DNA of 64,000 bases from Sphingomonas abietis (GTDB lineage Bacteria; Pseudomonadota; Alphaproteobacteria; Sphingomonadales; Sphingomonadaceae). A model generated the notes under the pieces. It worked only from the letters and a program-made list of their open reading frames with translations, was not told the origin of the DNA and ran no database searches. Shown here piece by piece: positions 27,348 through 36,422 of the stretch; the stretch's first letter is position 1; each line of letters opens with the position of its first letter. A program made the position numbers and the translations under genes. The stretch covers positions 62,001 through 126,000 of the forward strand of contig NZ_CP115174.1 of the NCBI RefSeq assembly GCF_027625475.1. Direction: 5' to 3'.

Positions 27348-29839
27348 GCCACGGCGCGCTGGGTGTCCATCTTCCCGTCGGCCGCCGCCAGGATCTGATC
27401 GAGGATCAACCGGCCGACATCATTCTGCCACAGCCACAGCCCGTTGGCTTGCCCCTGGAAGCTGGCTTCGCCGCCCAGCCTGCCATGGGGCACGAAGCCC
27501 GCGGCAAGGCCGATGCCATAGGCGCCGGGCACCGCGATGCCGTCGCTGTCGGCGATCCGGCAAAGATCGTCGACCATGGGCCCGCGCACCGGACCCTCGC
27601 AGCGCAGCCGGATCGCGCGGCCGCGCTCGTCGATCAGCGGCAGCGCGTGCGGCTGATAGCCGAAGGCGGCGACGACGAGATCCGCCCGCTCGAGCAGATC
27701 AACCGCCGTGGCGTCATCGTCACCGGTCAATTGATGAGTCTGCAGGCGCGGATCGCCGACGCGCCCGCCGATGCCGAGGGTATGGATCACCAGCTCGCGG
27801 GCCTCCAGCCGGAAGCCGCCGAGTCGGTAGACGAAGCCGGAGACCGGGCAGATGTCGTCCGCGCCGAAATCGGTATAGCCGTCCGCATGGGCGGCATCGG
27901 CCGAGGGATAAAAGGGGCGAAGCGGCCGGAGATGGAGCAGCGCGATGCCGCCCGGATCGAGCGGCAGAGAGGCCTTGAGCAATCGCACCGCGGCTGTCAC
28001 CGCGCTGGTCGATCCGCCGACGATCGCGATGCGGATCGCACGGCCCTCGGGCAGCCGCTCGCGCACCGCCTCGATGCCGCCGGTCGCGAGCAGCGTGTCC
28101 GACTGGATCAGCCGATTGCCACACCGCTCGACCAGCGACATGCCGGCGACCTTCTCCTCGGCCAATCGGATTGCGGGCTGATGGCCGCCGGTCGCCACCA
28201 CGATCGAACGGGAGAGCAATTCGATCGAACCACCGTCCGCGATCCGCCGCGCGCGCGTCCGCCACAGGCCATCGGCGGTGCGCTGCGAGGAGACGACCTC
28301 GTGGCCGTTGAGCACGGTGCCGCCCAGCGAACGCAGCCGCTGATCGAGAATCTCGCCGAGCCGATCGAGATAGGCACCGACCTTCGGCAACGGCACGCCG
28401 AGCGCGCCCTTATGTTCGGCGATCGCCTGACCGGTCGGCTCGTCGGCGATGGCGAGCCCGGCGGGGAGCGCGCTGTCGGCGGTGAGGAAGGTTTCGGCCG
28501 AACTGTCCGACGTGATCTCGTAGGCGCCGAGGCGGCCGGCGCCGATGGCGGCACCGCGATCGATCATCGCGAATCCGGCGCTGGCCAGCGCATCGAGCTT
28601 GCCGGCCTTGCCGGCGGCACAAAGCAGCGCGGTGCCGCCCGGTCCGCCGCCGATCACGACCGTGCCCAGCACGCGATCGCGGAGCGGCGCGGCGGCGATG
28701 CTGGCGCGGGGCAGGGTCGCGCAGATCGCGATCAGGCTGTCCGCGACGCGATCGACGTCGTTCGACGTCATGTCGTCGGTGACAGGCAGCACCAGCATCC
28801 GCCGGGCAATGTCGTCGGTGACGGGCAGCGGGTCGATCACGCAGCTTTCGCGGAACCAGGGCTGTTCGCCGAGATGCGGGCTGAAATAGGTGCCGGCCCC
28901 GATGCCGACCGCAGCCAGCTTCTCGATGATCGCCGGACGATGTGCGGCGAGCGCGCCGGGCAGCAGCACCGCCATGAACTGCATCGCCTGGCCATGGCCG
29001 CTCGGGCGCTGGAGCGAGAAGGCGGCCAGCCGCTCGCGATAGCGGTTGGCCAGGGCCTCGCGATGCTGCGCAATCGTCTTGATATCGCCGAGCTTGGCTT
29101 CGGCGATCAGCGCGGAGACTTCGGCCAACTTGGCGTTGATTCCCGGCAAGGTCGCCGAACGGCTGCCCTCGAAGCCGAAATTGGCCATCGACCGCAATTT
29201 CTCGATCATAGCGGTGTCGGCGCAATGGATCAGGCCGCCTTCGGATGTCGAGAAGGTCTTGGTCGCGTGCATCGAATAGACCACCGGGAAGGGCGCGCCG
29301 GTGCCGAAGCCGCGGCCCTCGCTGTCCAGCGAACCCAGCGACGCGGCAGCATCGATCACGATCGCGACGTCATGCCGGCGGGCGAGCCAGGCGTAGCGGT
29401 CGAGGTCGATCGCATTGCCGAAGGTGGCGTAGGGCACGATCGCGGCGATGCGGCGGCCATAATCGGCGAGCAGGCGCTCCTCGGCCTTGGGGCACAGTGC
29501 CCAGTCGTCCGGATCGCAATCGGCGAGCAGCGGCGTGAGCCCGGCCCATTCGGCCGCCTGCGCGGTGGCGGCAAAGGTGAAGGCGGGCATCAATGCGAGC
29601 TTGCGCGTCTCATCCTGCCCCAGCGTCGCATAGCGCAGCGCGATCATCAGGCCGAGGGTCGCGTTGGCGACGGCGAGGCACGCGCCCTGTCCCCCGAACA
29701 GATGCTCGGTTATGGCTGCCTCGAACCGGCGCGCGACCGGACCATTGTTGCTGAACGTCCCCGAAGCTTCGATCGCCTGCAGCCCGGTGACGAGCTGGCT
29801 CAGCTTGGGAGGGTTTGGTCGGATCAGGGGCAGGTCCAT
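27344..29839 (-). CDS. Fusion of a DegT/VioA-type PLP aminotransferase and an N-hydroxylase-like flavoprotein
   Basis: An 831-residue two-enzyme fusion. Residues about 1-380 are a DegT/DnrJ/EryC1/StrS aminotransferase: LTNNGP-like SNNGPVARRFE, ANATLGLMIAL, MPAFTFAATAQA, the VIDAAASLG PLP-contact Asp163, and HATKTFSTSEGG with the presumed Schiff-base Lys194. Residues about 390-831 are a flavoprotein with an FAD motif VIGGGPGG (395-402), an ATGG segment (549-552), a second dinucleotide fold IAIVGGSTSA (604-613), and VVAAFGYQPH (722-731). The last resembles the ATGY motif of class B N-hydroxylating monooxygenases. The first half resembles enzymes aminating nucleotide 4-keto sugars. Both halves look intact. 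The substrate is unknown; an amino group installed and then oxidised is an inference only. It is operonic with a GT2. Confidence 0.85.
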   Translation of the reverse strand: MDLPLIRPNPPKLSQLVTGLQAIEASGTFSNNGPVARRFEAAITEHLFGGQGACLAVANATLGLMIALRYATLGQDETRKLALMPAFTFAATAQAAEWAGLTPLLADCDPDDWALCPKAEERLLADYGRRIAAIVPYATFGNAIDLDRYAWLARRHDVAIVIDAAASLGSLDSEGRGFGTGAPFPVVYSMHATKTFSTSEGGLIHCADTAMIEKLRSMANFGFEGSRSATLPGINAKLAEVSALIAEAKLGDIKTIAQHREALANRYRERLAAFSLQRPSGHGQAMQFMAVLLPGALAAHRPAIIEKLAAVGIGAGTYFSPHLGEQPWFRESCVIDPLPVTDDIARRMLVLPVTDDMTSNDVDRVADSLIAICATLPRASIAAAPLRDRVLGTVVIGGGPGGTALLCAAGKAGKLDALASAGFAMIDRGAAIGAGRLGAYEITSDSSAETFLTADSALPAGLAIADEPTGQAIAEHKGALGVPLPKVGAYLDRLGEILDQRLRSLGGTVLNGHEVVSSQRTADGLWRTRARRIADGGSIELLSRSIVVATGGHQPAIRLAEEKVAGMSLVERCGNRLIQSDTLLATGGIEAVRERLPEGRAIRIAIVGGSTSAVTAAVRLLKASLPLDPGGIALLHLRPLRPFYPSADAAHADGYTDFGADDICPVSGFVYRLGGFRLEARELVIHTLGIGGRVGDPRLQTHQLTGDDDATAVDLLERADLVVAAFGYQPHALPLIDERGRAIRLRCEGPVRGPMVDDLCRIADSDGIAVPGAYGIGLAAGFVPHGRLGGEASFQGQANGLWLWQNDVGRLILDQILAAADGKMDTQRAVA

Positions 29840-30132
29840 AGTGTCGCGTTCCGCTTCGCAGTGGCAGCCAGAAGGGTATTGCGCCCGACGCTATGGCTAA
29901 CGAGCGCTAAGGAAGCGTGTACAGGACGCCGATTTTGCCCTGAATCGCGCCCGAAGACCACGGGAATCTGCTGATCGGAACGGTTGCCGCTTCATATTTT
30001 GCGGCAGATCGCGGAATCCATGCCATATCGGTCGTGACCGGCGAAGCGACGGGGCGAACGCAACAAGGCTTTCGCATCTGCGATAGGGCGCGCTATCAGG
30101 GCGTTGCAGCAATAGGGGTGTATAGAGCCGAC
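29840..30132. other. Divergent intergenic region before the efflux operon
   Basis: 293 bases between the fusion gene (minus) and the efflux operon (plus), which must hold both promoters. It is less GC-rich than the coding flanks. The only structure I see is a 6-bp inverted repeat TGCCGC (29985-29990) / GCGGCA (30001-30006) around an AT-rich 10-nt centre, a possible operator for the operon's own response regulator. No small gene or RNA is evident. Confidence 0.4.
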
Positions 30133-31731
30133 ATGCCAGCCGGCACGATCGTAACCAGGGGCAAGACGTTTGGCGGCGCGGCGATCGCGACGACGACGGC
30201 CTTCATGCTCGTCCTGTCGGGATGCACGGTCGGCCCCGATTATCGGCCGCCGTCGGCGGGGCGCATGGGCGTGCCCGATCACTATGCGACCGATGTCGCC
30301 CCGGGGGCCGAGGCGCCGAGCGAGCAGGAGCTGGCGACCTGGTGGGCGGCGCTCGGCGATCCCATGCTGGATACGCTGATCGAGAAGGCGCTGGCCGCCA
30401 ATCCGGATATCGAGGCGGCGGGGGCGCAGCTGCGCCAGGCGCGCGCGCAATATAAGCAGGCGCGCGCCGCCCTGTTCCCGACCTTGAACGTCAACGGCTC
30501 GGGCGGGCGTACCGCGCTGCTCGGCAAGGGGCAGAGCACCTTCATCGCCACGCCGGGCGGCACCGGCGGCACCTCGTTCGCGACCGAAGGCAGCTACAAC
30601 CAGGTCAATGCCGGGCTGGATGCCGCTTATGAGGTCGATCTGTTCGGTGGCGTGCGGCGTTCGATCGAGGCGGCCAAGGGCGATTATGCCAGCTCGGCCG
30701 AGACCTTGCGCGATACCCAGCGCACCATCGTCGCCGAGGTGGCGCTGGATTATATCGACGCCCGCTCCGCGCAGGAGCGGCTGGCGATCGCGCGCTCCAA
30801 CCTGAAGAGCCAGGACGAGACCGTCCAGCTGGTCGGCTGGCGGGTGAAGGCGGGGCTGGTCTCCGGCCTCGATCTCGCGCAGGCGAAGGCGCAGCAGGAG
30901 CAGACCGCGGCGACCATCCCGTCGCTGGAGACCAGCCTGGCCCAGTCGCTGAACGCGCTGGCGACCCTCACCGGGCAGGCGCCCGGATCGGTGAGCGCCG
31001 GCTTCGATCCGCCGCGGCCGGTGCCGGTCGCCGATCGCGCGCTCGGCGTCGATATTCCGGTGGCGATGCTGGCGCAGCGGCCCGACGTGCGCGCCGCCGA
31101 ACGCACGCTGGCGGCGGCGACGGCCCGCATCGGCGTCGCCAAGGCGCAGCTCTATCCCACGCTCAAGCTGTCGGGCTCGCTCGGTGGCAACGGCACCGCG
31201 ATCGGCGATATCGGCACCTTCCTCACCGGCACCTTGCTCGCCTCGGTCAGCGCGCCGATCTTCGATGGCGGCGCGATCCGCGCGCAGATCGAAAATGCCC
31301 GCGGCGGCGCCGACCTCGCGCTCGCCAATTATCACAAGGCGGTGCTGACCGCGCTGTCGGACGTCGAAAATGCGCTGGTCTCGCTGGCCAACAGCCGGCG
31401 CCGGGTGGTGACGCTGGGCGCGGCGGTCGACGATTCGCGGGCGGCGCTGATCTACGCGGAAAGCCAGTATCGCGCCGGCCTGATCGACTTCCAGACCCTG
31501 CTCGATTCGCAGCGCACCCTGCTTTCCAGCCAGGACAGCCTGGCCCAGGCCCGCGCCGACCGTGCGACCGCGCTCGTCCAGCTCTACAAGGCGCTCGGCG
31601 GTGGCTGGCAGGCGGCGCCGCTGCCCGGCACCGCCATGCCCGGCGTCCCCGCGCAGATCGAGATACCGGATCTTGCGGAGACGCCGTCTCCCATTCACCC
31701 AGCCGATACCCAGCCGACCGAAAGGCCCTGA
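30133..31731 (+). CDS. TolC/NodT-family outer-membrane efflux lipoprotein
   Basis: A 532-residue outer-membrane factor. The signal peptide ends in lipobox LSGC (Cys31), followed by the family's TVGPDYRPP sequence. Two long repeated helical-hairpin halves follow, with AYEVDLFGGVRRSIEAAKGDY and RPDVRAAERTLAAATARIGVAKAQLYP. It forms the exit duct for a tripartite pump. The last residues are an unusual Pro/Glu-rich tail. One base separates it from the GTG start of the MacA-like adaptor, so it heads a single operon reaching to the histidine kinase. Start ATG 30133 gives the signal peptide; longer starts are not supported. Confidence 0.92.
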   Translation: MPAGTIVTRGKTFGGAAIATTTAFMLVLSGCTVGPDYRPPSAGRMGVPDHYATDVAPGAEAPSEQELATWWAALGDPMLDTLIEKALAANPDIEAAGAQLRQARAQYKQARAALFPTLNVNGSGGRTALLGKGQSTFIATPGGTGGTSFATEGSYNQVNAGLDAAYEVDLFGGVRRSIEAAKGDYASSAETLRDTQRTIVAEVALDYIDARSAQERLAIARSNLKSQDETVQLVGWRVKAGLVSGLDLAQAKAQQEQTAATIPSLETSLAQSLNALATLTGQAPGSVSAGFDPPRPVPVADRALGVDIPVAMLAQRPDVRAAERTLAAATARIGVAKAQLYPTLKLSGSLGGNGTAIGDIGTFLTGTLLASVSAPIFDGGAIRAQIENARGGADLALANYHKAVLTALSDVENALVSLANSRRRVVTLGAAVDDSRAALIYAESQYRAGLIDFQTLLDSQRTLLSSQDSLAQARADRATALVQLYKALGGGWQAAPLPGTAMPGVPAQIEIPDLAETPSPIHPADTQPTERP

Positions 31732-31732
31732 C

Positions 31733-33070
31733 GTGGACCAGCCCAGCACGGCCCCTGACACCGATATCGATAGCTTCCTCGGCATCGAGACGAGCCATAG
31801 CGGCCGCCGCATCGCCCGCCGGATCGCCATCGGCGTCGCGGTGATATTGGTGCTGCTGCTCGTCGTCCGCTGCGTTTCGAGCGCGCATGAGCGCACCCAT
31901 TATTCGACGGTGGCGGTGAAGCGGGGCGATCTTTCGGTCTCGGTCTCGGCGACGGGCAATCTCACGCCGACCAAGCAGGTCAATGTCGGTTCGGAGGAAT
32001 CGGGCATCGTCGTCGACGTGTTCGTGCAGAACAACGATCATGTCACCAAGGGCGAACCGCTCGCCCAGCTCGATCCGTCGCGGCTGAAGGATGCGCTGGT
32101 GCAGAGCCAGGCCACTTTGCTCGCCGCGCAGGCGACGGTGGCGCAGAACCAGGCGACGGTCGACCAATCGAGCGCGACGCTGCGTCGCTATCAGGAGGTC
32201 GCGCGCCTGTCCGGTGGCAAGGTGCCGTCGGCGACCGAACTCGATACCGCACGCGGCGACGCCGAGCGCGCGATCGCCAATCTGAAGGCGGCGCAGGCGC
32301 AGGTCGCGCAGGCCCGCGCCAGCGTCTCGACCAACCAGACCAGCCTGTCCAAGGCGACGATCTACGCGCCGGTCGACGGCGTCGTGCTCTCGCGCCAGGT
32401 CGAGCCCGGGCAGACCGTGGCGGCGTCGTTCAACGTCGCCACCCTGTTCACGATCGCCGAAGATCTGACCAACATGAAGCTCGACGTGAAGGTCGACGAG
32501 GCCGACGTCGGCGACGTGCGGGTCGGCGACAGCGCGACCTTCACCGTCGACGCCTATCCGGGCCGCACCTTCACCGGCCATGTGACGCGCATCGATCTCG
32601 GCGCCAACGCCACGCCGACGGTCAACAGCGCCGGCACGACCACCAACGCCTCGACCACGGTGGTCGCCTATACCGCCTCGCTGACGGTCGCGAACCCGGA
32701 TCTGGTGCTCCGCCCCGGCATGACCGCGACGGCGAGCGTGCTGGCCTCGGTGCAGCACAACCAGCTGCTGATCCCCAATGCGGCGCTGCGCTTCACGCCG
32801 GATGGCTGGAAGAGCGATACGGGGGGCGCCTTCCAGCTGGGCGGCCCGAAGCAGGGCAGCGGTGGCTTCGGCGTGGCGGGCCAGGAGAAGAAGGCCGCTA
32901 TCGGGCGCGGCAGCCAGCAGACCGTCTATGTGCTGGACGGCAAGGGCGATCCCAAGGCGGTGAACGTCGTCGTCGGCAGCACCAATGGCACATCGACCGC
33001 CGTATCCGGGCCCGATGTGAAGCCGGGGATGCAGGTGATCACCGGCCGCCTCGCCGTAAAGGGCAAGTGA
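31733..33070 (+). CDS. macA: MacA-like periplasmic adaptor (HlyD/MFP family)
   Basis: A 445-residue membrane-fusion protein. One N-terminal span (IAIGVAVILVLLLVVRCV) is followed by the lipoyl-half motif VSATGNLTPTKQVNVGSEESGIV, a coiled-coil hairpin (about 120-210), the second lipoyl half SLSKATIYAPVDGVVLSRQVEPGQTV, and beta-barrel and membrane-proximal domains. It links the MacB-like permease to the TolC-like duct. The GTG start at 31733 follows the previous stop by one base. The MacA name is by architecture and context; the exported substrate is unknown. Confidence 0.88.
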   Translation: MDQPSTAPDTDIDSFLGIETSHSGRRIARRIAIGVAVILVLLLVVRCVSSAHERTHYSTVAVKRGDLSVSVSATGNLTPTKQVNVGSEESGIVVDVFVQNNDHVTKGEPLAQLDPSRLKDALVQSQATLLAAQATVAQNQATVDQSSATLRRYQEVARLSGGKVPSATELDTARGDAERAIANLKAAQAQVAQARASVSTNQTSLSKATIYAPVDGVVLSRQVEPGQTVAASFNVATLFTIAEDLTNMKLDVKVDEADVGDVRVGDSATFTVDAYPGRTFTGHVTRIDLGANATPTVNSAGTTTNASTTVVAYTASLTVANPDLVLRPGMTATASVLASVQHNQLLIPNAALRFTPDGWKSDTGGAFQLGGPKQGSGGFGVAGQEKKAAIGRGSQQTVYVLDGKGDPKAVNVVVGSTNGTSTAVSGPDVKPGMQVITGRLAVKGK

Positions 33071-33074
33071 TCCG

Positions 33075-33770
33075 GTGGCGGCGCCGCTGATCCGGCTGAA
33101 GGGCGTCACCAAGCGGTTCGGCGCGGGGGAGGCGGCCTTCCAGGCTCTCAAGGGCATCGATCTCGATATCGAGGCCGGTGATTTCATGGCCGTCATGGGG
33201 CCGTCCGGCTCCGGCAAATCGACGACGATGAACATCCTCGGCTGCCTCGACGTGCCGACCAGCGGCAATTTCCTGTTTCGCGGCCATCATGTCGAAAGCC
33301 TGGGCCGGGACCAGCGGGCGCTGCTCCGTCGCCGCTATCTCGGCTTCGTGTTCCAGGGCTTCAACCTGCTGGCCCGCACCACCGCGCTGGAGAATGTCGA
33401 GCTGCCGCTGCTCTATCGCGGCGAGGACCGCTGGACCCGGCGCGAGATGGCGCTGGCGGCACTCGACAAGGTCGGGCTGGTCGATTGGGCGAAGCACACA
33501 CCGGCCGAACTGTCGGGCGGTCAGCAGCAGCGCGTCGCCATCGCCCGCGCGATCGTCACCCACCCGGACGTGCTGCTCGCCGACGAACCCACCGGCAATC
33601 TCGATTCCGAACGCTCGATCGAGATCATGGAGTTGCTGACCAGCCTCAACCGGGACAATGGCATCACCGTGCTGATGGTCACCCATGAGGCCGAGATGGC
33701 GGCCTTCGCCCGCACCATCGTCCATTTCCGCGACGGGCTGGTCGAATCGATCGAGAGGAAGGCGGCATGA
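33075..33770 (+). CDS. macB: MacB-type ABC transporter ATPase
   Basis: A 231-residue ATPase with Walker A GPSGSGKST (42-50), NILGCLD, the FQGFNLLARTTALENVELPL segment that marks the MacB/LolD group, signature LSGGQQQR (146-153) and Walker B VLLADEPTGN. In E. coli MacB this domain is fused to the permease; here it is a separate polypeptide, as in the YknYZ-type layout. GTG start 4 bp after macA; its stop overlaps the permease ATG (ATGA). Confidence 0.92.
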   Translation: MAAPLIRLKGVTKRFGAGEAAFQALKGIDLDIEAGDFMAVMGPSGSGKSTTMNILGCLDVPTSGNFLFRGHHVESLGRDQRALLRRRYLGFVFQGFNLLARTTALENVELPLLYRGEDRWTRREMALAALDKVGLVDWAKHTPAELSGGQQQRVAIARAIVTHPDVLLADEPTGNLDSERSIEIMELLTSLNRDNGITVLMVTHEAEMAAFARTIVHFRDGLVESIERKAA

Positions 33771-35029
33771 GCGATTTCTCCGCCGCCCCGCCGCCGCCGC
33801 GCCGTGCGTCCTCGGCGCGATTGATCGCCACCACCTCCCTGCTCGCGCTGCGGGCGATCCGGCGACACATTTTGCGCTCCTGCCTGACCGTGCTCGGCAT
33901 CGTCATCGGCGTCTTCGCGGTGGTGACGATGGTGACGCTGGGCAAGGGCGCCACCCAGTCCGTCCACGATCAGGTCTCCAGCCTCGGCGCCAACATCCTG
34001 ACGGTGCTGCCGGGGCAGGGCGCCGGGCGCGGCGGCGGCGGGGAGACGCCGCCGCCGTTCAAATATGCCGATCTCGATGCGATCCGCGATCAGGTGACCG
34101 GGGTGACCTCGGTCGCCCCGCAGGCGCAGGCGTCGGCATCGGCGGTCCATAACGCCGCCAACTGGTCGACGACCGTCAACGGCACCACCAATGCCTATCT
34201 CGACGCGCAGAACTGGAAGATCGCCGATGGCCGCCGGTTCAGCGATGGCGAGGAGGAGGCCGGCAAGTCGGTCTGCCTGCTCGGCAACACGGTGAAGACC
34301 AACCTCTATCCGCACGAGGAGCCGGTCGGCACCCGGCTCCGGCTCGGCGCGGTCGATTGCCAGGTGATCGGCGTGCTCGATACGCGCGGGCAGGGCGGTT
34401 TCGGGCAGGATGCCGACGATACCGTCGTCATGCCGATCAAGGCGGTGCAGCGTCGGTTCAGCGGCAACCAGGATATCCGCGCGATCATCGTCGCGGCGGA
34501 CCCGGCCTATGACAGTGCCGACGTGCAGGAATCGATCGCCGCGCTGCTGCGCGAGCGCCGCAACATCCGCGGCGGCAAGCTCGACGATTTCATGATCTTC
34601 GACAACAAGCAGATCGCCGACACGCTGTCCGGCATCACCAACGTGCTGACCGCGATCGTCAGCGCGGTGGCGGCGATCTCGCTGCTGGTCGGCGGCATCG
34701 GCATCATGAACATCATGCTGGTGTCGGTGACCGAGCGCACCCGCGAGATCGGCATCCGCCTGGCGATCGGCGCGGTGGCGCGCGAGGTGATGCTGCAATT
34801 CCTGGTCGAGGCGGTCGTGCTGTCCTGCCTCGGCGGGCTGATCGGGCTGGTCCTGGCCCTGCTCGCCTCCTTGGGCCTGTCGCAGGTGATCAAGGTGCCG
34901 TTCGTGTTCGATCCGTGGACCAATTTGTTCGCCTTCCTGTTCTCCGGCCTGATCGGGATCGTGTTCGGCTATTTCCCCGCGCGTCGGGCGGCGGCGCTCA
35001 ACCCGATCGACGCGCTTCGCCACGAATGA
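33767..35029 (+). CDS. MacB-type ABC transporter permease
   Basis: A 420-residue permease with one span near the N-terminus (LTVLGIVIGVFAVVTMVTLGKG), a large periplasmic MacB_PCD domain (about 65-290) and three C-terminal spans with the FtsX-type domain (LVGGIGIMNIMLVSVTERTREIGIRLAIGA). This is the mechanotransmission topology that drives periplasmic substrates into the TolC duct. A Gly/Pro-rich loop (RGGGGETPPP) sits at the start of the periplasmic domain. Overlaps both neighbours by four bases. Confidence 0.92.
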   Translation: MSDFSAAPPPPRRASSARLIATTSLLALRAIRRHILRSCLTVLGIVIGVFAVVTMVTLGKGATQSVHDQVSSLGANILTVLPGQGAGRGGGGETPPPFKYADLDAIRDQVTGVTSVAPQAQASASAVHNAANWSTTVNGTTNAYLDAQNWKIADGRRFSDGEEEAGKSVCLLGNTVKTNLYPHEEPVGTRLRLGAVDCQVIGVLDTRGQGGFGQDADDTVVMPIKAVQRRFSGNQDIRAIIVAADPAYDSADVQESIAALLRERRNIRGGKLDDFMIFDNKQIADTLSGITNVLTAIVSAVAAISLLVGGIGIMNIMLVSVTERTREIGIRLAIGAVAREVMLQFLVEAVVLSCLGGLIGLVLALLASLGLSQVIKVPFVFDPWTNLFAFLFSGLIGIVFGYFPARRAAALNPIDALRHE

Positions 35030-35700
35030 TCTGGACGCTGTTTCTCGCATGGCAGGCGGCGGGCGTGCAGGCGCCGGCCGAGCAGGCGCCGGTCGAGCAG
35101 GCGATCGTCGTCAATGGCGCGATCGGCTGCGGGCCGCCCTTCGCCAAGACCTATATCGCCCCGATGGGCGAGCCGTTCCGCACCGACGGTTTCACCGATC
35201 CGATGAAGCTGTGGTTCGATCGCGCCGATGCCGATCATGACGGCCGGCTCACGCTCGCCGAGATGCAGGCCGATTCGGATCGCTTCTTCGCGACGCTGGA
35301 CAAGGATCGGTCGGGCGAGATCGACCCGGACGAGATGTCCTATTACGAGAATGTCGTCGCGCCGGAGATCAAGCTCTACCAGCGCGGGCAGGACAAACGG
35401 CCGCATACCCGTGAGCAGAAGCACGACGCCAAGGCGGCCGCACGGCGACGGGCCGATTATGAGGCGCCTTATGGCGCGGGCCTGTGGGCCTCGCTCAACA
35501 TCCCGCAGCCGATCGTATCGGCGGATTTCGATCTCAATCGCGGGGTCTCGCGCGCCGAGCTCGACCAGGCGGCGGTCAATCGCTGGCCGCTGCTCGATAC
35601 CGCCCATCGCGGCTATCTCACCTATGACACGCTGGCGAAGTCTCCTTCGCAAATGGATATCGACGCATGCCGCGCGGCCGCCGATAAGCAACATCGATGA
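35026..35700 (+). CDS. Secreted EF-hand protein
   Basis: A 224-residue protein with a short signal-like N-terminus (MIWTLFLAWQAAG). Three EF-hand loops can be read: D68-E79 (DADHDGRLTLAE) and D92-E103 (DKDRSGEIDPDE), both complete with Asp/Asp/Asp-Gly/Glu ligands, and a weaker D167-E178 (DFDLNRGVSRAE). Between them lies a charged linker. It should bind Ca2+ in the periplasm. Starts overlap the permease gene and the response-regulator gene by four bases on each side, so it is an integral member of the efflux/two-component operon. I do not know a named family; function by position is unknown. Confidence 0.82.
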   Translation: MIWTLFLAWQAAGVQAPAEQAPVEQAIVVNGAIGCGPPFAKTYIAPMGEPFRTDGFTDPMKLWFDRADADHDGRLTLAEMQADSDRFFATLDKDRSGEIDPDEMSYYENVVAPEIKLYQRGQDKRPHTREQKHDAKAAARRRADYEAPYGAGLWASLNIPQPIVSADFDLNRGVSRAELDQAAVNRWPLLDTAHRGYLTYDTLAKSPSQMDIDACRAAADKQHR

Positions 35701-36422
35701 ACGAACCCACGCCCCCCCGCCTGCTGGTGGTCGACGACGACGCCGATCTGCGCGACCTGATCGCGGCCTTCCTGCGCGACCATCATATCGACGTGGACAC
35801 CGCCGCCGATGCCGAGGGCATGGATGCGGCGCTGTCCCGCCAGCGCTATGATTGCGTGATCCTGGATCTGATGATGCCGGGCGAGGACGGGCTTTCGGTG
35901 CTGCGCCGGATGCGCGGGCGCGATCGCACGCCGGTGATCATGCTGTCGGCGATGGGCGAGGATGTCGATCGCATCGTCGGCCTCGAAGTCGGCGCGGACG
36001 ACTATCTGTCCAAGCCCTGCAACCCGCGCGAACTGCTCGCCCGCGTTCGTGCGCTGCTGCGCCGGACCACGCGGGGCGACGAGGTGGCGCTGGTGGCGGT
36101 GCCCGGCAGCGGCACCCCGCGTCGTCGCTTCGGCGACTGGTCGCTGGATCTGGTCGAACGCACGCTGTTCCGGCAGGGCTATCCGGCAGCGCCGCTCACC
36201 GACGCCGAATTCCGGGTGCTCACCGCCTTCCTCGATCGCGCGCAGCGCGTGCTGTCGCGCGATACGCTGATCGAGCTGGCCAAGGGATCGGACGCGGACG
36301 TGTTCGATCGCGCCATCGACGTCACGATCAGCCGGTTGCGCAAGAAGCTCGGGCCCGGCGATCCGATCCGCACGATCCGCAACGAAGGCTATATGCTGGC
36401 ACTGCGGCCCGAGGAGAGCTGA
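35697..36422 (+). CDS. OmpR/PhoB-family response regulator
   Basis: A 241-residue DNA-binding regulator. The receiver domain has VVDDDADLRD, phosphoacceptor Asp57 in VILDLMMPGEDG, the Thr/Ser equivalent in IMLSAMGED and Lys in YLSKPCNPRELLARV. The C-terminal winged helix contains LTDAEFRVLTAFLDRAQRVLSRD and RAIDVTISRLRKKLG. It probably answers to the kinase encoded immediately downstream and controls the pump operon. A linker (VALVAVPGSGTPRRR) is slightly longer than usual. Confidence 0.95.
   Translation: MNEPTPPRLLVVDDDADLRDLIAAFLRDHHIDVDTAADAEGMDAALSRQRYDCVILDLMMPGEDGLSVLRRMRGRDRTPVIMLSAMGEDVDRIVGLEVGADDYLSKPCNPRELLARVRALLRRTTRGDEVALVAVPGSGTPRRRFGDWSLDLVERTLFRQGYPAAPLTDAEFRVLTAFLDRAQRVLSRDTLIELAKGSDADVFDRAIDVTISRLRKKLGPGDPIRTIRNEGYMLALRPEES

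Noticed and set aside
27323..29974. An 883-codon open frame on the plus strand opposite the fusion gene
   Set aside because: It has low-complexity Arg/Asp/Gly/Ala composition and no motif, whereas the minus strand encodes clear PLP and FAD signatures. It is a GC-rich shadow.
29992..33268. Large minus-strand open frames opposite the efflux operon
   Set aside because: They are Arg/Asp/Gly-rich with no domains, while the plus strand carries complete TolC, MacA and MacB families.
33075..35029. Frameshift splitting MacB into two genes
   Set aside because: Both halves have proper starts and an ATGA overlap, and separate ATPase and permease chains are a known layout, so this is not a broken gene.
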